Of a stretch of DNA of 64,000 nucleotides, positions 7,092 through 15,678 are shown one piece after another. The notes below the pieces were generated by a model. That model was not told the origin of the DNA, did not search any database, and was given only the letters and a program-made list of their open reading frames with translations. Each line of letters opens with the position of its first letter. Position 1 is the stretch's first letter. Where the stretch lies: the NCBI RefSeq assembly GCF_020805785.1, contig NZ_JAJGZV010000001.1:1240001-1304000 (forward strand), given 5' to 3'. The position numbers and the translations under genes were made by a program. Origin of the DNA: Flavobacterium chungbukense. GTDB lineage: Bacteria > Bacteroidota > Bacteroidia > Flavobacteriales > Flavobacteriaceae.

Positions 7092-9074
7092 ATGCAGACG
7101 GGAGAAAATGAACAGGCGCTGAGAAAAATATTGGATATGACTAGACTGATGAGCATTATGGTACTAATGCTCCATTTTTATTATTACTGCTACGGGGCAT
7201 TCCGTTTCTGGGAGCTGACCGGAGCTTTCGGGGATAAGATTCTGGATTCTGTTTATAAGACGGGACTGTTCGCAAGCTTTCATATTTCCAAATTTATTTC
7301 TTTAGGGCTGCTGGTGATTTCCCTTCTGGGAGCAAAAGGAAAAAAGGATGAGAAGCTGCAGGTAAAAACAGCTCTTTATTATACAGGCGCAGGACTGGCG
7401 GTTTATTTTCTGAGCGGTCTGCTGCGGCCTTACGGAGGTGCTGGTCCAGTTTATGCTGTTCTGTATATGGGAGCTGCTCTGCTGGGATTTCTGCTGGTGC
7501 TTTCAGGAGGCACGCTGCTGTCGCGGATCATTAAAAACAGGCTGGCTGCCGCCGATATTTTCAATACCGAAAATGAGACCTTTCCGCAGGAAGAACGGCT
7601 GCTGGAAAATGAATATTCGATTAACCTTCCAGCTCGTTATTTTCTGAAGGATAAAATTAGAAACAGCTGGATCAACATCATCAATCCTTTCCGCGGACTG
7701 CTGGTTTTAGGAACTCCCGGTTCGGGCAAATCCTATTTTGTCATCCGCCACGTCATCACCCAGCATATTGCCAAAGGATTCAGCATGTTTGTCTATGATT
7801 TCAAATACGATGACCTGTCAAAAATCGTCTACAATACCTTTGAGAAATACAAGCATGTCTATACGGTTATGCCTAAATGCTATTTCATCAATTTTGACAG
7901 CATCATGCACCGCTGCAATCCGCTGGATCCGCAGAGCATGGACGATATTACCGATGCCTCTGAATCGGCGCGCACCATTCTTATGGGACTTAACAGGGAG
8001 TGGATCAAAAAGCAGGGAGACTTTTTTGTGGAGTCGCCGATCAACTTTTTATCGGCCGTAATCTGGTATCTCAGAAGGTATAATGACGGGGAGTTCTGCA
8101 CCCTGCCGCATGTCATCGAGCTCATGCAGGCAGACTACGACAGCCTGTTTACCCTGCTGCGCACCGATAAGGAAATCGATGTGCTGATCAACCCCTTTAT
8201 CACTGCCTATCTCAACGATGCCATGGAGCAGCTCGAAGGGCAGATTGCATCTGCTAAGGTGGCCATGGCAAGGCTGTCCTCACCCCAGCTTTATTATGTG
8301 CTCTCCGGAAATGATTTTACTTTAGACATCAACAATCCTTTGGAGCCCAAGATTGTCTGCATGGGAAACAATCCGCAGAAAATACAGATCTACGGCGCCG
8401 TTTTGTCGCTGTATGTAAACCGTCTGGTGAAGCTGGTCAACAAAAAGGGAAAACTCAAATCCAGCCTTGTTTTTGATGAGTTTCCGACCATCTATCTTAA
8501 CAATATGGACAGCCTGATTGCCACGGCCAGAAGCAACAAAGTCAGCACCTGTCTAGGGGTTCAGGACTTCAGCCAGCTGCGTAAAGACTACGGGCGCGAG
8601 CAGGCCGATGTGATTATGAACATCACCGGAAACATCATCTCGGGACAGGTAACCGGAGATACCGCCAAACAGCTTTCGGAGCGTTTCGGGAAGATCATGC
8701 AGGACAGGGAAAGCGTGTCCATCAGCAGTTCGGATACTTCGATAAGCCGCTCCAGACAGCTCGAAGCCGCGGTTCCGCCGTCGAAGATTTCGTCCTTAAG
8801 TTCGGGTGAATTTGTGGGCATGACTGCCGATGACCCGCAGTGCAGGATCAAGCTTAAAACATTTCATTCAGAAATCTTAAATGACCATGATGCAATGCGG
8901 AAAGAAGAGGAGAGCTATCAGGAAATACCGCCTGTCAGAAAGCTGGATAATACGATGATACAGCAGAACTATATGCAGATCAAGCGTGACGTGCAGGAAA
9001 TCATCTATACTGAGATGGACAGGCTTCTGAATGACCCGGCGCTGCAGCATCTGGTAGTTTTTAAGAAAAAGTGA
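7092..9074 (+). CDS. TraG/VirD4-type coupling protein (Bacteroides MobC/TraG family)
   Basis: A protein of about 660 residues that would link the relaxase-DNA complex to a type IV secretion channel. Several hydrophobic segments in the first 145 residues anchor it in the inner membrane. The ATPase domain has a Walker A motif GTPGSGKS (about residues 207-214) and a Walker B motif LVFDEFP (about 460). The ATG at 7092 is preferred over an upstream TTG at 7083. It is the last gene of the mobilisation operon. No TraA-TraQ pore genes are seen in the window, so transfer would need a helper element or genes outside. Confidence 0.88.
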   Translation: MQTGENEQALRKILDMTRLMSIMVLMLHFYYYCYGAFRFWELTGAFGDKILDSVYKTGLFASFHISKFISLGLLVISLLGAKGKKDEKLQVKTALYYTGAGLAVYFLSGLLRPYGGAGPVYAVLYMGAALLGFLLVLSGGTLLSRIIKNRLAAADIFNTENETFPQEERLLENEYSINLPARYFLKDKIRNSWINIINPFRGLLVLGTPGSGKSYFVIRHVITQHIAKGFSMFVYDFKYDDLSKIVYNTFEKYKHVYTVMPKCYFINFDSIMHRCNPLDPQSMDDITDASESARTILMGLNREWIKKQGDFFVESPINFLSAVIWYLRRYNDGEFCTLPHVIELMQADYDSLFTLLRTDKEIDVLINPFITAYLNDAMEQLEGQIASAKVAMARLSSPQLYYVLSGNDFTLDINNPLEPKIVCMGNNPQKIQIYGAVLSLYVNRLVKLVNKKGKLKSSLVFDEFPTIYLNNMDSLIATARSNKVSTCLGVQDFSQLRKDYGREQADVIMNITGNIISGQVTGDTAKQLSERFGKIMQDRESVSISSSDTSISRSRQLEAAVPPSKISSLSSGEFVGMTADDPQCRIKLKTFHSEILNDHDAMRKEEESYQEIPPVRKLDNTMIQQNYMQIKRDVQEIIYTEMDRLLNDPALQHLVVFKKK

Positions 9075-9267
9075 CCGCTGGCTTAAAACGGTTTTCCGGA
9101 CAGATTTTAAGGATTTAAATTTCTCAGAACTGTAAATAATGAAACTCTGCAATGGTAATTCTATAGCTTGATAGCTGGAAATTAAACGAAATTTGAAACT
9201 CATTAATTATTGCATAGGCGAGGGCATTTAGACTCAGCCTTCCCTTGCGGCTTTTAAATAAATTGCC

Positions 9268-10278
9268 ATGAAAGAAAAAGAGAATCAGCATAAACGCTAT
9301 CGTCCCCTGACCGTCTCAGGATTAGGCGGTGTTGCCGCCGGAAACGGCTTTCACGAGAATCCCGACACAGCTGTCAATGAGGCTTTGGAAGCGGCATGGA
9401 ACAGCGGAGTCCGCTATTTTGACACCTCGCCCTGGTATGGTTTGGGGCTCAGCGAACGCCGTTTGGGCCATTTTCTGCGAAATAGGAAACGGGAAGAGTA
9501 TACCCTGTCTACCAAAGTGGGACGCCTTCTCACGCCTGACGAAGATTTTAAACTCGAAAACGGGCTGTGGAAAGGCAGGCTTAATTTCTCCTACCGCTAT
9601 GATTATTCGGCAGAAGGAACCAGAAAAAGCATTGAAGACAGTCTGCAGCGCCTTGGGCTTCCTTATCTGGATATTGTGTACATACACGATCTCTCGCCTG
9701 ACAATCAGGATATGAAAGAAAACTGGACCGTATATTTTGACCAGGCCCTAAAAGGGGCAATTCCCGAATTGACCAGAATGAGGGAAGAAGGGATTATAAA
9801 AGCATGGGGATTTGGCGTGAACACTCTTGAGCCCGCCTTGAAGGCAATTGAGCAGGCTGATCCTGATATTTTTCTTTCTGCAACCCAGTACTCCATCATA
9901 AAACACGAAGAGGCTCTGAGAACCCTTTTTCCGGCTTGTGAAAAAAGAAATATCTCCATAGTGGTCGGAGCACCTTTAAATGCCGGTTTTCTGGCGGGAG
10001 TGGAGCGCTACGACTATTCGGGAACTTTTCCTGCAGGCGTTATGGAAAAAAGAAAAAGGCTGCTTGGTATCTGCAGCATCCACGGTGTGGATCTGCGCAC
10101 CGCTGCCCTTCAGTTCTCTGCCGCGCCAGCCGTAGTTTCAGCAGTCATACCCGGAGCCTGGAATCCGAAGCAGGCAGCCGCCAATGCAGCTTCTTTTAAG
10201 GCTGAAATTCCCAAAGCATTCTGGGCAGCGCTTAAAGAGGGCAAACTCATCGCGGAGGATGCTCCCGTGCCTGCATAA
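9268..10278 (+). CDS. Aldo/keto reductase
   Basis: A 336-residue NADP-dependent oxidoreductase with a TIM-barrel fold. The catalytic tetrad is in place: D52 and Y57 (FDTSPWYGLGLSERRLG), K83 (STKVGR) and H140 (YIHDLS). The long insert after K83 and the motif FSYRYDYSAEGTRKSIEDSLQRL match the subgroup annotated as D-threo-aldose or L-fucose dehydrogenases. The substrate cannot be assigned from sequence alone. It follows the mobilisation operon by 193 bases and is transcribed separately, so it looks like island cargo rather than part of the transfer machinery. Confidence 0.88.
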   Translation: MKEKENQHKRYRPLTVSGLGGVAAGNGFHENPDTAVNEALEAAWNSGVRYFDTSPWYGLGLSERRLGHFLRNRKREEYTLSTKVGRLLTPDEDFKLENGLWKGRLNFSYRYDYSAEGTRKSIEDSLQRLGLPYLDIVYIHDLSPDNQDMKENWTVYFDQALKGAIPELTRMREEGIIKAWGFGVNTLEPALKAIEQADPDIFLSATQYSIIKHEEALRTLFPACEKRNISIVVGAPLNAGFLAGVERYDYSGTFPAGVMEKRKRLLGICSIHGVDLRTAALQFSAAPAVVSAVIPGAWNPKQAAANAASFKAEIPKAFWAALKEGKLIAEDAPVPA

Positions 10279-10279
10279 A

Positions 10280-10561
10280 TCAATTGCACAGAACTTTACC
10301 ATGAACCAGCAGCAGCCCTTTTATGGTAATGACGCTGCTTTCGGTATCTGAATCTAAAAAAATGAGACCCTGGTCATCCAGCACAATTAAGGCCTCTAAG
10401 AGCAGCGATTGGTTTTCTGGATCATCAGCCGGGTGGCCCGTAAACTCAGAACCTGAGGCCTCGGCAGCAGCAAGTTCTGCAAGCTCTTCCGGAGTACAGG
10501 CCAGGGCTTATCTGGAGGCAAGCAGCCGGAGTATTTTTGCTGTGAAAGGGGTGGTTTACAT
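10280..10561 (-). pseudogene. Wrecked paralog of the small gene at 36905 (two nonsense codons)
   Basis: Reverse-strand translation from ATG 10561 gives M-stop-TTPFTAKILRLLASR-stop-ALACTPEELAEL and ends GLIFLDSDTESSVITIKGLL...VLCN. It aligns along its whole length with the intact protein at 36905 (METSS...KILQLLASRYGTSCSLEELAEL...GLIFLDSDTDWSVITIKGLL...ILCN), with one codon fewer. Codon 2 (Glu) and codon 18 (Tyr) are both TAA here (10556-10558 and 10508-10510). Everything else stays in frame, so decay is recent. The last coding base abuts the aldo/keto reductase gene, which reads toward it. Function of the family is unknown. Confidence 0.8.
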
Positions 10562-10711
10562 GATAAAAATTTTTTCACTTATATACATAAAGGAAAGCGG
10601 TGCAGTTTTAAAGGCATGAAGCATTTATCTTCAGCAAAGTGTGCCGGGAGTCAATGGAGCGCTGCAGGTTTAAAGAAAAAGTTAACTTAAGTTGGCACAG
10701 GTGAATAAGAA

Positions 10712-10842
10712 ATAATATTAGAAATTTAAATATCACTCCTGCGGCAGAGGAAATCTGCAGGAAATATTATCAGGGGCTGCTCTTTGAGAATGCAGACTCC
10801 CGCATCGTGTGCTGCGAAGAAATCCTGAAGCACGGATCTGTT
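10712..10842 (+). other. Possible gene fragment, unidentified
   Basis: One plus-strand frame reads NITPAAEEICRKYYQGLLFE and on to CCEEILKHGS with a natural amino-acid mix, without a start codon, and runs into the antisense of the DUF421 remnant at 10842. It may be the surviving piece of a gene. No family is recognised and the call is tentative. Confidence 0.3.
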
Positions 10843-11336
10843 TATACCGTTACATCATCCAGAGAACTTCTGCCGCCGCCGACAGCTTTCCTGACCACTG
10901 TAATCTGTCCGTTAAGTTCCGCCACAACAGACTTAACGTCATCGATCTGGTCGATTCCAGTGTTTCTTTTATGGAGAATATCTCATCTCTGGTCACGGCT
11001 TCTTTTGCCATGTTCTCCGTTGTAATAGATAAGGCGGGGCACTGCATTTAAAGCCTTTCCATTTTCTTGGAAGAGCGCGCAATCCAGGCCAAGATATACT
11101 GCAGGGCAATAATCAGAAAAAGCACGATTGCCCCTTCTGCGAGAGGCGCCATTGCCAGCATCATATAAGTCAAGATGGATCCCAGGGCCGCAGTCACCTC
11201 AAAATCAAAAGCATTAAGTTTCGCGAGCGTGCGTTTCCTGAAATCCTCAGAAAGAAAAACAGGGTAATAAAAGCGATGACGGTGCAAAGCACAACAGGGC
11301 CGATGCTTTTGCAGTCTTTAAAAAAACTTCTTCCAT
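10842..11336 (-). pseudogene. DUF421 (YetF-like) membrane protein, multiply frameshifted
   Basis: Reading across three frames recovers a complete DUF421 protein: MEEVFLKTAK, then SIGPVVLCTVIAFITLFFFL, RKRTLAKLNAFDFEVTAALG, YMMLAMAPLAEGAIVLFLII, NAVPRLIYYNGE, MAKEAVTRDEIFSIK, and finally GIDQIDDVKSVVAELNGQI ending GGGRSSLDDVTV. At least four frame changes are needed, several at short A or T runs where one base seems to be missing (for example AAAAG near 11305 and the GGCTTTAAATG run at 11046-11056). The longest open stretch is 11048-11287. DUF421 proteins are inner-membrane proteins tied to stress and sporulation in other bacteria; this copy cannot be functional unless the sequence has errors. 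Confidence 0.8.
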
Positions 11337-11405
11337 ATTATTGCGCTTGGATATTTCCTGCAGCAGACAGCCGCATTTTTTCATCACTGCAATGCGGAGC
11401 GGAAA

Positions 11406-11675
11406 TTATTCCTCACTCTGCAGAGACTGCTTAAAGTTTTCCGCTTCAGATTTTAAAAGATCCTTGTATTTTGCCAGACCAATGCCCAATATCGGCACAG
11501 CCAGAGAGCCGATAAAAGCGGCAGCCTGTTTATTGCCTTTTTTAGTTAGATAGGAAGACAGCAGTAAGGAGCCTACTCCTCCAAGAAGGATCAGTTCTCC
11601 CGGAATATCAGCCAGTCTGCTTTCAATTAATTCCCTGATATTTTCTAAATTCTCTTCATTAAGCAGGTTTTCCAT
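11406..11675 (-). CDS. Small membrane protein, unknown function
   Basis: An 89-residue protein from ATG 11675 (MENLLNEENLENIRELIESR). An acidic N-terminal helix is followed by two hydrophobic segments, ELILLGGVGSLLLSSYL (about residues 27-43) and QAAAFIGSLAVPILGIGLA (about 51-69), joined by a basic turn TKKGNK, and then a charged helix. The family is not recognised; size and layout suggest a stress-related small inner-membrane protein like others in this region. An in-frame TTG at 11684 is a less likely start. The downstream neighbour on the same strand is the DUF421 wreck. Confidence 0.55.
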   Translation of the reverse strand: MENLLNEENLENIRELIESRLADIPGELILLGGVGSLLLSSYLTKKGNKQAAAFIGSLAVPILGIGLAKYKDLLKSEAENFKQSLQSEE

Positions 11676-11784
11676 AAGTGTCAATTTGATGTTATTTTTA
11701 TTTTAAAATTAGAATTAAAAAGACAATAGGGTTTACAGAATACTCCAGCGCGTTTATATAATTATAAGCACAATAGGTTTTGTT

Positions 11785-11845
11785 TCCTTCTTCTTAATTG
11801 TTGCGGCGATAATTTTAATCATGATTTTGGCCTGCAGAGCAGACA
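11785..11845 (+). repeat. Dispersed intergenic repeat, copy A (no GTTA array)
   Basis: Contains AATTGTTGCGGCGATAATTTT followed by GATTTTGGCC (11823-11832). The same order, a TTGC(A/G)GAT block, a T-rich spacer and the GATTTTGGCC core, recurs at 41490-41518 and, less fully, at three other sites. Confidence 0.5.
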
Positions 11846-11880
11846 CTTTTTAATAAAATAAGCTTATTTTGCCGTAAATA

Positions 11881-11907
11881 AGAAAGCAGCCTAAAGGGCT
11901 GCTTTCT
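11881..11907 (-). terminator. Terminator of the short-chain dehydrogenase gene
   Basis: Perfect 11-bp stem AGAAAGCAGCC (11881-11891) / GGCTGCTTTCT (11897-11907) with loop TAAAG, 28 bases past the stop codon at 11935. It could act in both directions. Confidence 0.8.
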
Positions 11908-11934
11908 ATTCTTTAAATAAAATTAATTTTTGAA

Positions 11935-12639
11935 TTATTTAGTTTTCGTCGGACGGACTTCTATTTTGCTTGGCAGCACATTAGGGTTCATTTTTAGCAG
12001 ATCCACAACCAGCTGCCCGATATCGGAGGGCTGGATTTTCCAATTATCCTCCTCGCTTGGAGAATGGCCGTTAAAGTTTGAAGCGGTAGATCCCGGAAGG
12101 ATGGTGGTGCATTTGACATCGTAATCCCGCAGATCCAGCATGGCGGCCTGGGTAAAGCCCACAAGTCCGAATTTTGAGGCGTTGTAGGCAGCCCCTCCGG
12201 CAAAGAAATTAGCTCCTGCAAGTGAAGCGATGGAGATGTAATAGCCTTTGTTGGCTTTAAGCTGCGGGGCGGCCGCTTTCAGGGTATGAAATGCGCCGGT
12301 GAGATTGGTGCCGATCATAGCATTCCAGTCTTCGAGGGAAATTTCGTCTATGGGAGCAAATTTCCCAATCCCTGCATTGGCAATTACGATATCCAGTGTT
12401 CCGAATTCCGATACTATCTGCTCGACTGCTTTAAGTTCGTCGTTAAAATTTCTCACATCGGACTGAAGCACCAGCACGTTCTGCTTTCCTAATTGCTGCT
12501 GCGCCTTTTCAAGGGCATCTGCATCCCTTCCTGATACAGCTACTTTTAGGCCGTTTGCCACTAAAGCTGCTGCAATGCCCAGACCGATTCCTTTGGAGGC
12601 GCCGGTGATATAAGCTGTTTTGTTTTCTATGTCCTGCAT
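11935..12639 (-). CDS. Short-chain dehydrogenase/reductase (SDR)
   Basis: A 234-residue classical SDR. The Rossmann dinucleotide motif TGASKGIG is at residues 12-19, NAG at 88-90, and the catalytic S139, Y152 and K156 (YNASK) are present. Residues NLTG at 112-115 complete the tetrad region. SDRs of this length reduce carbonyls or oxidise alcohols with NAD(P); the substrate is not predictable. A single-gene unit with its own strong terminator. A second, unrelated SDR lies at 17326, and both may serve stress-linked carbonyl detoxification, which is inference from the neighbourhood. Confidence 0.9.
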   Translation of the reverse strand: MQDIENKTAYITGASKGIGLGIAAALVANGLKVAVSGRDADALEKAQQQLGKQNVLVLQSDVRNFNDELKAVEQIVSEFGTLDIVIANAGIGKFAPIDEISLEDWNAMIGTNLTGAFHTLKAAAPQLKANKGYYISIASLAGANFFAGGAAYNASKFGLVGFTQAAMLDLRDYDVKCTTILPGSTASNFNGHSPSEEDNWKIQPSDIGQLVVDLLKMNPNVLPSKIEVRPTKTK

Positions 12640-12742
12640 TATGGGTAAGATTTTTTTGAGTTTTTATTTTCTGCTCACTTTAAAGTTTGCCGCTGCTCGA
12701 TTTTTTACGAAGAGGTTTTATGCTTCACTTTTTAGGATTTAA

Positions 12743-12967
12743 TCAGCTTGACTTTTTTAAAGTATAAATCCCGCCCGCTAAAAGAGCGGCCGCCGCTCCA
12801 ATATACAGAAAACCCTGCATCTGGCCCGACTCGTTCGAAGCATCAATTTTAAGGCCTAGAAAGTTAATTTCCTTAGTGCTGTCTGCCACCCGGTTTAATC
12901 CCACATAGCCTGCGCACAGGCTGATCACGATAAGCGCAATGCCAACTATTTTTGCTGTATTCATCAT
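12743..12967 (-). CDS. Small two-helix membrane protein, DUF3185-like
   Basis: A 74-residue protein with two membrane segments, KIVGIALIVISLCAGYVGL (residues 6-24) and QGFLYIGAAAALLAGGIYTL (about 51-70), separated by a polar loop with FLGLKIDASNES. Length and layout match the DUF3185 family (two helices, glycine-rich second helix). Function unknown. It is one of several small membrane proteins in this part of the island and has its own intergenic space on both sides. Confidence 0.6.
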   Translation of the reverse strand: MMNTAKIVGIALIVISLCAGYVGLNRVADSTKEINFLGLKIDASNESGQMQGFLYIGAAAALLAGGIYTLKKSS

Positions 12968-13057
12968 TTTTAGATTTAATCTTTCTTAAATATACGAAAA
13001 AAAAATCTTGTCTGTAAACAGAGCAGGCAAATGCTGCTGCCAGCGGGGCATTTTCAA

Positions 13058-13092
13058 AAAAACCTCAATCATTAATTTGAATTGAGGTTTTT
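13058..13092 (-). terminator. Terminator of the lipoprotein operon
   Basis: 12-bp perfect stem AAAAACCTCAAT (13058-13069) / ATTGAGGTTTTT (13081-13092), 11-base loop, followed on the reverse strand by a T run. It lies 16 bases past the stop at 13108. Confidence 0.85.
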
Positions 13093-13107
13093 ATTTGAAA
13101 AGCGGCA

Positions 13108-13521
13108 TTATTCCTTGCCGATGACTTTGATTCTGGTTACCGTAAGATTGCCGTATTTCTGAAGGTCCTCTTTGGACCATTCATATTCTTTCCCTTTTGG
13201 TCTTTTATCGAAATTCCAATCCAGAGGCTCTTTAACGTATACAAATAGTCCTAAGGTGTTTTCGCTGTCCGTTTTTTTTCTCAGTTCTTCCCTGCTTATG
13301 AAACGGAAAGAGAAATAAGAAGGATATTCCGGATTTCCAGTCACCAGTTTTATCTCAGGCTTTATTTCTTTTAGCAGGTCTTTTAAAGGCTTATTTAGGA
13401 ACTGCTGCTCGTTAGTCTTTATTTTATGAGCATCGGCAGGAGTCTGTACCAGCTGCTGTGCTTTGCAGCCTGTGCTTGTTAGAAGCACGAAAAGGGCTAT
13501 GATTCTGATTGTATTTTTCAT
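13108..13521 (-). CDS. Lipoprotein of unknown function, partner of the JAB-like lipoprotein
   Basis: A 137-residue protein from ATG 13521 with a lipoprotein signal peptide: MKNTIRIIALFVLL then lipobox TSTGC with the modified C19. The mature part is polar, with a block EEWSK-like near EYEWSKEDLQKYGNLTVTRI and a short strand-rich middle (YPSYFSFRFISREEL). No family recognised. It starts 13 bases after the stop codon of the upstream lipoprotein gene, so the two form an operon and probably act together at the membrane. A longer open frame to 13563 exists, but the signal peptide fixes the start at 13521. Confidence 0.7.
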   Translation of the reverse strand: MKNTIRIIALFVLLTSTGCKAQQLVQTPADAHKIKTNEQQFLNKPLKDLLKEIKPEIKLVTGNPEYPSYFSFRFISREELRKKTDSENTLGLFVYVKEPLDWNFDKRPKGKEYEWSKEDLQKYGNLTVTRIKVIGKE

Positions 13522-13534
13522 GTTTTCAATTTTA

Positions 13535-14872
13535 TTAGCAAGGGACATAAGAGTAGGTGCCATTTGGGTTTTTCTGTATTTTAACTCTGGTGAATTTACC
13601 GTCAGGACCCAGTTTCATCAGTGTGATGCCTGAATCGTATTTATCTAGGACCGAAGAAATGGCAGCTGTTTTCGAATCGATGGAATTTCCAATCTCAGAT
13701 GTTATGTTGTTGATCTGATTGAATATGGCATCAGGAAATTCTGGCGGGTAATTCGGCGACAGATCTGCCGGGAACTGCTTTACAAAAGCCTGGGCGTTTG
13801 CCAGATTGGTTATCACAATAGCGTAGGTTTCCCCGCCGGTAAGTATAAACGAAGTCGTGAAGGCACTGTTTTTAGTGGCAAGGGTAACCGCCGCGTAAAC
13901 ATCTCCTGAAGATAAAGCAGTATTGTTGGGATGGTTGTGAACAGCAGCAAAAGCCCCGGCAAGACTTTCGGTTACCGCTACGCCGTTTGGATTCCCGTTG
14001 GTTCTGATCGCAGAATTGGTATAGGCACCGGAAGCGCCCGGTGTTCCAAGGGTGATGCTGTGCTCGTTGCCGTCGGCGGCACCTGCGGCTGCTACGGCTG
14101 CGCTTGCGCTGGCAAATCCAGGATTGGCGGCAACGCCGCTCGCTGTCACTGCAGCGGCACAGGGGTCAACAGGGGGACGGGGAAACCCATTAGGCCATAG
14201 CGGACCAGTGATTCCCGGCATATATCCCGGTGGAAGATTGCCTCCCGGCACCGATGTGTAATCCGGATACCATACCCAGTTGCTGCAGGTGGTGTAGGGG
14301 CCAACCGTCACATAATAGGTGCATACCAGCCTGCTGGTTTTGCTCGGCTCGGGGCTGTAATTATGCGGTCCTGCAAATTCACCGCTCTTGAATTTTCCAG
14401 AGTATGCAACAGTATTATCGCTTTTCTGGATTGTGATATATCCTGAAAAAGATGAACCTGTATTAAGAATGCTGAATCCTTTGTCACTGTTATTAAAAGT
14501 GGTGTCTTTGGTAGTGTATGCAATATTGAAAGCCGTATAGCTGCCTTGTGCATTTTTAATCAGCAGCAGTCTCATAAAAGTTTTGTAGTCCCTGTCTTCC
14601 ACGACATTGGCTGAAGTATTGGCAGTTAGGCGCAGCGGCACCTCAACAGCCTGCTCGCCGCCGTTGTCAAGCACTATCGCATTTTCCCAGCTGATGCTTT
14701 GGGTGAATTTTAAAGCCTCTAAAGCGGGCTTATTGGCATCAAACCATTCTTTAGCATTCAGGACGGCCGATTCCTGTTCTGATATTCCATTTTCGTCTCC
14801 CTGGCAGCAGGCAAATAGTAAAGCGGCGCCCAGTGCGAGAAATGAAATTGATTTTCGCAGTCTATTATTCAT
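13535..14872 (-). CDS. Secreted lipoprotein with a JAB/MPN-like metalloprotease motif
   Basis: A 445-residue lipoprotein (lipobox LLFAC-C, lipidated Cys22 or Cys23). Residues about 25-190 form an N-terminal domain. A Pro/Gly-rich linker with PGGNLPPGYMPG leads to a Cys-Ala-Ala-Ala segment. The C-terminal domain contains H312-N-H314-P...S321-S-G-D324, the zinc-binding pattern of JAB/MPN peptidases such as RadC, with one residue less between HNHP and the serine than in the RadC protein at 3524. The fold of these domains cleaves isopeptide or peptide bonds in other families. Its presence on an exported lipoprotein suggests action on cell-surface or extracellular protein. Substrate is unknown. 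It is the first gene of a two-lipoprotein operon. Confidence 0.7.
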   Translation of the reverse strand: MNNRLRKSISFLALGAALLFACCQGDENGISEQESAVLNAKEWFDANKPALEALKFTQSISWENAIVLDNGGEQAVEVPLRLTANTSANVVEDRDYKTFMRLLLIKNAQGSYTAFNIAYTTKDTTFNNSDKGFSILNTGSSFSGYITIQKSDNTVAYSGKFKSGEFAGPHNYSPEPSKTSRLVCTYYVTVGPYTTCSNWVWYPDYTSVPGGNLPPGYMPGITGPLWPNGFPRPPVDPCAAAVTASGVAANPGFASASAAVAAAGAADGNEHSITLGTPGASGAYTNSAIRTNGNPNGVAVTESLAGAFAAVHNHPNNTALSSGDVYAAVTLATKNSAFTTSFILTGGETYAIVITNLANAQAFVKQFPADLSPNYPPEFPDAIFNQINNITSEIGNSIDSKTAAISSVLDKYDSGITLMKLGPDGKFTRVKIQKNPNGTYSYVPC

Positions 14873-15393
14873 AAGTTTAAAGTGGATTAATAAAAATATC
14901 TGTTTATTTAAGTTGTCCTGATCCGAATATCCGATACTGGAATCCGCCGGCCGGCCGAATGCTGTTATATTGGATAAGAGAACAAAACTGATAATATGAA
15001 AGCGAAATTAGTTAATTATTCTTACATATTTGCTGTTTTGCATTAGTTATTTATAATTATTTTAAATAACTGAAATAATTGCTTTATTGCTAATTGTTTA
15101 TAGTGTAATAGATTTGGAATGAAATTCTTTCCAAGTATGCGTTAGGCATTATTATTCGCAGATCGTTTATGCAGCAGTGCAAGACTCTCTAGTGCACTTC
15201 ATTTTTGTCCAGCACGTTTTAGGCTGGTTGATCAATTACAGCAGGAATGATTTTTTTGCAGTATTGAAGGCCATAATCTTTTTATTGCATTTGTAAAGTA
15301 ACAATTTATAATTTCCAATATGACTGATGAAGTTCTGCAGAGTGACCGTTACAAAGATTGATGGGCATTTATTTTATTAAAAAATAACAATGC
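14873..15393. other. Intergenic region, AT-rich
   Basis: About 520 bases with no open frame of note. It holds the promoter of the reverse-strand lipoprotein operon and probably decayed upstream sequence of the DUF1016 fragment. Nothing specific could be assigned. Confidence 0.4.
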
Positions 15394-15678
15394 GCGACCG
15401 AGACCGCATTAAAAATCAATGCTGAAATGCTCAAGTTATAATGGCAAATAGGGTCTTCCATTATTGAAAGACAAAAACAGAACGGATGGGGAAGCAGGGT
15501 CATAAATCTTCTAGCTTCTGATCTGGCAGGGAATTTTCTGAACAGCACAGGATTTTTTGTCAGAAATTTAAAATATATTAAAGCTTTTTCGGAAGCTTAT
15601 CCGGACTTTCCAATTGTGCAAGTGCCGCTTGCACAGATAACGTGGTACGATCCCAGTTCAACAAGTTTTTCAGCATAA
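15394..15678 (+). pseudogene. DUF1016/YhcG nuclease-family N-terminal fragment
   Basis: One plus frame reads ALKINAEMLKL-stop-WQIGSSIIERQKQNGWGSRV, then INLLASDLAG, TGFFVRNLKYIKAFSEAYPD and VPLAQITWYD. This is the conserved N-terminal domain of YhcG/DUF1016 proteins, whose C-terminal half is a PD-(D/E)XK nuclease domain. A TAA at 15439-15441 replaces the tyrosine of the usual LYW(x)IG motif, there is no usable start, and the sequence ends at a stop at 15676 without any nuclease domain. The homology ends about where the reverse-strand transporter remnant begins, so a deletion or recombination joined the two. YhcG-type genes are often linked with mobile and defence regions. Confidence 0.78.

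Noticed and set aside
13931..14261. Two plus-strand open frames (89 and 69 codons) within the JAB-like lipoprotein gene
   Set aside because: Shadows of a Gly/Pro/Ala-rich coding region on the other strand.
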